Shown here: one piece after another, positions 61,115 to 64,000 of the stretch
How the letters are laid out: each line of letters starts with the position of its first letter
Numbering within the stretch: the first letter of the stretch is position 1
DNA from: an uncultured Algibacter sp.
GTDB taxonomy: Bacteria > Bacteroidota > Bacteroidia > Flavobacteriales > Flavobacteriaceae
Direction: 5' to 3'
Assembly: GCA_947499935.1 (NCBI GenBank)
Contig: CANMQH010000002.1
Coordinates: 62,001-126,000, forward strand
DNA: 64,000 nt
Position numbers and translations under genes: made by a program
Notes under the pieces: model-generated
Seen by the model: the letters and a program-made list of their open reading frames with translations, nothing else
Databases searched by the model: none
What the model was told of the DNA's origin: nothing

Positions 61115-61678
61115 TTATTGTCCAATAACTACCTTTGGAAAACGAATAACTTTTTCGCCCAACATGTATCCTTTTTCAACAACGTCAATAATTTTTCCTT
61201 TTAAATCTTCAGTTGGTGCAGGTATTTGCGTTATTGCTTCATGATTATCGGCATTAAAAGCCTCACCTTTTTCAACCTCAACAGCCTTTAATCCTTTTTG
61301 CTCTAAAGTATTAACAAGTTTTTGATAAATTAATAATACGCCTTTGCGCAACTCTTCAGCTTCTTTATCGTCTTCTATATGGCTTAATGCGCGTTCAAAA
61401 TCATCAAGAACTGGTAATAATGTTTTCATGACACCCTCACTAGCTGTAGAAAATAATTCTATACGCTCTTTAGCAGTACGTCTCTTATAATTTTCGAACT
61501 CAGCAAATAGGCGTAAAAATTTATCTTTTTCTTGCTTTAATTCTGTTTCTAATTGTTCTTCAGGAGTTTGTTCATCAACAACTTGCTCTTCAACAGTTTG
61601 CTCTTCAACATCAACAGTTTCTGTTTGTTGTGTATCTACTTGTTCGTTTTCTATATTTTTTTTATCTTTTTTAGACAT
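61115..61678 (-). CDS. grpE: Nucleotide exchange factor GrpE
   Basis: GrpE releases ADP from DnaK. The 187-residue protein (from this start) has an acidic, Gln/Glu/Val-rich N-terminus, a long coiled coil (about 45-90, KDKFLRLFAEFENYKRRTAKER) and the C-terminal beta domain (GYMLGEKVIRFPKVVIGQ). I start at MSKKDKKN (61678). An ATG at 61729 lies upstream of the -7 box TACTTTTG (minus strand, 61722-61715), so the longer form cannot be made from that promoter. The dnaJ gene follows. Confidence 0.95.
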   Translation of the reverse strand: MSKKDKKNIENEQVDTQQTETVDVEEQTVEEQVVDEQTPEEQLETELKQEKDKFLRLFAEFENYKRRTAKERIELFSTASEGVMKTLLPVLDDFERALSHIEDDKEAEELRKGVLLIYQKLVNTLEQKGLKAVEVEKGEAFNADNHEAITQIPAPTEDLKGKIIDVVEKGYMLGEKVIRFPKVVIGQ

Positions 61679-61825
61679 CGTAAATCCAGTTTTTGCAATA
61701 TTGAAATAGATTGGCAAAAGTACTGCCATTATTGTAAAAATGCCATAATGTCATTAAAATTATTTTAATTTTTTTTTAAGATTTGATTGTCTAACTTTAC
61801 ATAATAATCCATTAAAATATTTAAA

Positions 61826-62488
61826 ATGAAAAAGACAATAACCACATTTTTTTTTATAACGGCATTAGCTATATCTGTAACAGGATGTAAAGACAAAGCT
61901 AAGGAAGCTGAAACTACTGTAGCTGAAACTCCCGAAGTTGTTGATGAAACGCTTAATCCAGTATCTTATACAGCCAATACAAGTGCATCTAGTATAGCTT
62001 GGAAAGGTTTTAAACCCACAGGTTCTCATAACGGAACCATTAATATTAAAAGCGGTACATTTAATGTTGCTAATGGTAACATTGTTGGCGGTTCTTTTAT
62101 TATAGATATGACTTCTATTACCGTAAGCGATATCCCAGCGGAAGACGAAGGTAATGGCAAATTACTAGGGCATTTAAAAAGTCCTGACTTTTTTGATGTA
62201 GAAAACCACTCTAATGCTTCTTTTACAATTACTAGTTTAGAGGAAACTGCTGGAAAAACAATGCTTTCTGGTAACTTATCTCTTAAAGGAAATGAAAACA
62301 ATGTCACATTTCCTGTTTCTGTAAGCCATGATAATAATGCCATGACACTTACTAGTGAAGCTTTTACCATAGATAGAACGAAATGGAATGTTAAATATGG
62401 TTCTAAATCGTTTTTTGATAATTTAGGAGATAAATTTATTAACGACGATATGGAAATTAAAATTACAGTTAAGGCTACTAAGTCTTAA
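61826..62488 (+). CDS. YceI-family lipoprotein
   Basis: The 220-residue protein has a lipoprotein signal (ALAISVTGCKD), an Ala/Glu-rich linker and a YceI lipocalin-like beta-barrel (ASSIAWKGFKPTGSHNGTINIKSGTF; LLGHLKSPDFFDVENHSNASFTITS). YceI proteins bind isoprenoid-type lipids such as polyprenols. A link with the quinone or carotenoid metabolism of this organism is possible but not shown by the sequence. A terminator follows. Confidence 0.9.
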   Translation: MKKTITTFFFITALAISVTGCKDKAKEAETTVAETPEVVDETLNPVSYTANTSASSIAWKGFKPTGSHNGTINIKSGTFNVANGNIVGGSFIIDMTSITVSDIPAEDEGNGKLLGHLKSPDFFDVENHSNASFTITSLEETAGKTMLSGNLSLKGNENNVTFPVSVSHDNNAMTLTSEAFTIDRTKWNVKYGSKSFFDNLGDKFINDDMEIKITVKATKS

Positions 62489-62511
62489 TAAGCTAAAATA
62501 TATTATTTATC

Positions 62512-62545
62512 AAAAACCACTTTGCGAAAGCAAGGTGGTTTTTTC
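62512..62545 (+). terminator. Terminator of the YceI gene
   Basis: AAAACCACTTTGC-GAAA-GCAAGGTGGTTTT is a stem closed by a GAAA tetraloop and ends in TTTTTT, about 25 bases after the stop codon. Confidence 0.92.
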
Positions 62546-62611
62546 TTTTCTATTACTTATGTTAAACTAAAAGAGCTATTAAACATAAAATCTATATGAT
62601 AGGTAAACATC

Positions 62612-63769
62612 TTATTTTATATACTTACCCTTTTTACTTCCCTCATACATAACATACTTAACCAAACGCGATTCTAGTTTAGCATTAAATAAATGTATTT
62701 TTCGTGAAGGACGAAGTCCTACATGTTTAAGCGCATCTAAGTTTGAGGTAATAAACCAAGCATCGGTACCAGGGTAACTTTGCTTTAAGGTATCTCCAAT
62801 ATTGGCATAAAACGTTTCCATATCTATATTTAAACGCTCACCATATGGTGGATTAAAAACCATGTGAAGTTTATGGTCCCCGCCTTTTTGAGTTTTAAAG
62901 AAATCTTCGTGTTTAACGTCTATAAAATCTTCGAGTTTAGCATTTTTTACATTTTCTATAGCTTTAGTTACAGCACTTGGGGCTTTATCGTAACCTACAA
63001 TTTTATGATGAAAATCTCTAGTTTTACCTAATAAGGATTCTTCTATTTTTTCAAATAATTCTACATCCCAATCGTCCCAACGCTCAAAAGCAAACTCTTT
63101 TCGCATTAAGTTTGGTGGTATATTACAGGCTATCATGGCTGCTTCTATAAGCATGGTTCCAGAACCGCACATGGGATCCATAAAATCTGTTTGTCCATCC
63201 CAACCAGATAGCATGATTAACCCTGCTGCCAAAATTTCGTTTATGGGTGCAATATTGGTAGCGGTTTTATAACCACGTTTATGTAAGGAATCTCCAGAGG
63301 AATCTAGAGATATGGTACATTGCCTTCTATCTATATGAACGTTTATTTTTAGGTCTGGAAATTTTAAATCTACATTAGGGCGTTGCCCATCGGTATCTCT
63401 AAATTTATCGACTATGGCATCTTTAGTTTTTTGCGCTATGTATAACGAATGCGAAAATAAATCTGAATGTATGGTAGCATCTATGGCCAGTGAGCCTGTT
63501 GGTTTTAAATACTTGCTCCAATCCATGGCATAAACCTTATCATACAAATCTTTTTCGCTATTAACTTTAAAGCTATGTATAGGTTTTAAGATTTTTACAG
63601 CGGTTCGTAATGCTAAATTAGCTTTGTACATAAACCCCTTGTCTCCAGAAAATGATACGTTACGTATTCCCTTTTTTACGTATAACGCACCGAGTTGTGT
63701 GAGTTCTTTTTCTAGTAAATCTTCAAAGCCAAATAAAGTTTTGGCAACCATTTTGAAATTTTCTTCCAT
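62612..63769 (-). CDS. THUMP-domain class I RNA methyltransferase (RlmL-like)
   Basis: The 385-residue protein has an N-terminal ferredoxin-like/THUMP part (about 1-160, KTLFGFEDLLEKELTQLG) and a C-terminal SAM-dependent methyltransferase with DPMCGSGTMLIEAAMIA (motif I) and NPPYGERL (motif IV, typical of N2-guanine/N6-adenine RNA methylation). It matches the N-terminal half of E. coli RlmL, which methylates 23S rRNA G2445; the RlmK half is absent. A -7 box TATTTTTG (minus strand, 63797-63790) lies about 20 bases before the ATG and supports this start. Confidence 0.92.
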   Translation of the reverse strand: MEENFKMVAKTLFGFEDLLEKELTQLGALYVKKGIRNVSFSGDKGFMYKANLALRTAVKILKPIHSFKVNSEKDLYDKVYAMDWSKYLKPTGSLAIDATIHSDLFSHSLYIAQKTKDAIVDKFRDTDGQRPNVDLKFPDLKINVHIDRRQCTISLDSSGDSLHKRGYKTATNIAPINEILAAGLIMLSGWDGQTDFMDPMCGSGTMLIEAAMIACNIPPNLMRKEFAFERWDDWDVELFEKIEESLLGKTRDFHHKIVGYDKAPSAVTKAIENVKNAKLEDFIDVKHEDFFKTQKGGDHKLHMVFNPPYGERLNIDMETFYANIGDTLKQSYPGTDAWFITSNLDALKHVGLRPSRKIHLFNAKLESRLVKYVMYEGSKKGKYIK

Positions 63770-63800
63770 TTTTTTCGTCTGATAGGTTGCAAAAATAATG

Positions 63801-64000
63801 TAATTTTGCCGTAATTAACTAGCATTTGCAGATAATGGGTTAAGGATTGTAGCGGCATCCTTTTTAAAAGGGATTTGAACTAGATTTTGTTTAGAATAAA
63901 CATTTAGTAGATAATCATGGACTTTACGTAAGTAATTGCCTTTTAAAAAGATATAGCGAAAAGCCTGACCCCCGACTTTTTACGGGGGGTAACCCCAAAA
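63801..64000 (+). ncRNA. Possible structured RNA running off the right end
   Basis: A -7 box TAATTTTG (63801-63808) opens onto 190 bases without a reading frame but with several hairpins. AAGGAT/ATCCTT closes a loop TGTAGCGGC (63842-63862). An alternative pairing ATCCTTTT/AAAAGGGAT uses the right arm of the first. A GC-rich hairpin ACCCCC/GGGGGT lies near 63968-63990 and can also pair as GGGG-TAA-CCCC. TAGCG occurs twice. From memory, closely similar sequences recur in other Flavobacteriaceae, but I cannot name the family. The 3' end lies outside the window. Confidence 0.4.

Overview
The window is strongly AT-rich chromosomal DNA from a member of the Bacteroidota, most likely a marine Flavobacteriaceae species. 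Four things point there. Type IX secretion (T9SS) sorting domains occur in three proteins (types A and B). Recognisable promoters follow the Bacteroidota TTG / TAnnTTTG pattern and not the E. coli -35/-10 pattern. Several proteins are families I know mainly from this phylum (DUF5606, DUF6268, a DnaJ with only two zinc-finger motifs). The pigment genes make zeaxanthin, the usual flavobacterial carotenoid. I see no rRNA, no CRISPR array, no intact transposase and no prophage.

Layout. 1-5.3 kb: tRNA-Leu(GAG), then a CarH/LitR-type B12-binding MerR regulator and a tight crtI-crtB-crtZ-crtY operon running from phytoene synthesis to zeaxanthin. 5.5-10.8 kb: three secreted proteins in a row (a large Ig-like repeat protein, a small T9SS cargo, and a T9SS-exported PIG-L deacetylase with an F5/8C domain). 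10.8-15.6 kb: minus-strand genes for a TlpA-like thioredoxin, a lipoprotein and the Crp/Fnr regulator beside it, DUF5606, peptide deformylase, RuvX and a small secreted protein. 15.9-16.7 kb: dapD. 16.8-28.0 kb: an LPS-core/surface-glycan locus in mixed orientations with GT9, GT1 and several GT2 enzymes, two kinase-like proteins (YrbL-like, WaaP-like), an ATP-grasp/methyltransferase fusion and a DegT aminotransferase. 28.1-44.0 kb: housekeeping (tsaC, cca, GNAT, ctaA, uvrB, sucC, lysA) mixed with an orphan kinase-like protein, an ABC exporter and a T9SS type B protein. 44.1-50.0 kb: a fatty-acid hydroxylase, then a more accessory-looking stretch (MBOAT plus SGNH-like partner, PhzF, a DUF1624 membrane protein). 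50.0-64 kb: DinB, M28 peptidase, PPK2, a minus-strand operon (natAB-like ABC, MscS, DUF6268, an NtrC-type regulator lacking its DNA-binding domain), grpE-dnaJ, YceI and an RlmL-like methyltransferase.

How it fits together. The best-supported regulatory circuit is at the left end: a predicted adenosylcobalamin photoreceptor with all its signature residues sits directly upstream of the carotenoid operon, and the two promoters share the same sequence and spacing (TTGTTTA-N18-TRAACAA), which suggests one operator bound by the regulator at both. A second possible circuit is the Crp-like regulator at 12.4-13.1 kb and a 7-bp-arm palindrome in the -35-like region of its neighbouring lipoprotein gene.

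Other items worth a second look are the ATP-grasp/methyltransferase fusion, a MITE-like element at 53925-54086 that abuts a terminator hairpin, a perfect 16-bp-arm palindrome between divergent genes at 33422-33454, a possible small RNA at 59.7-59.8 kb, and a possible structured RNA that runs off the right end. Several gene starts were moved downstream here because the TTG of a TTG / TAnnTTTG promoter element had been read as a start codon. All family assignments were made by eye from motifs, without database searches.
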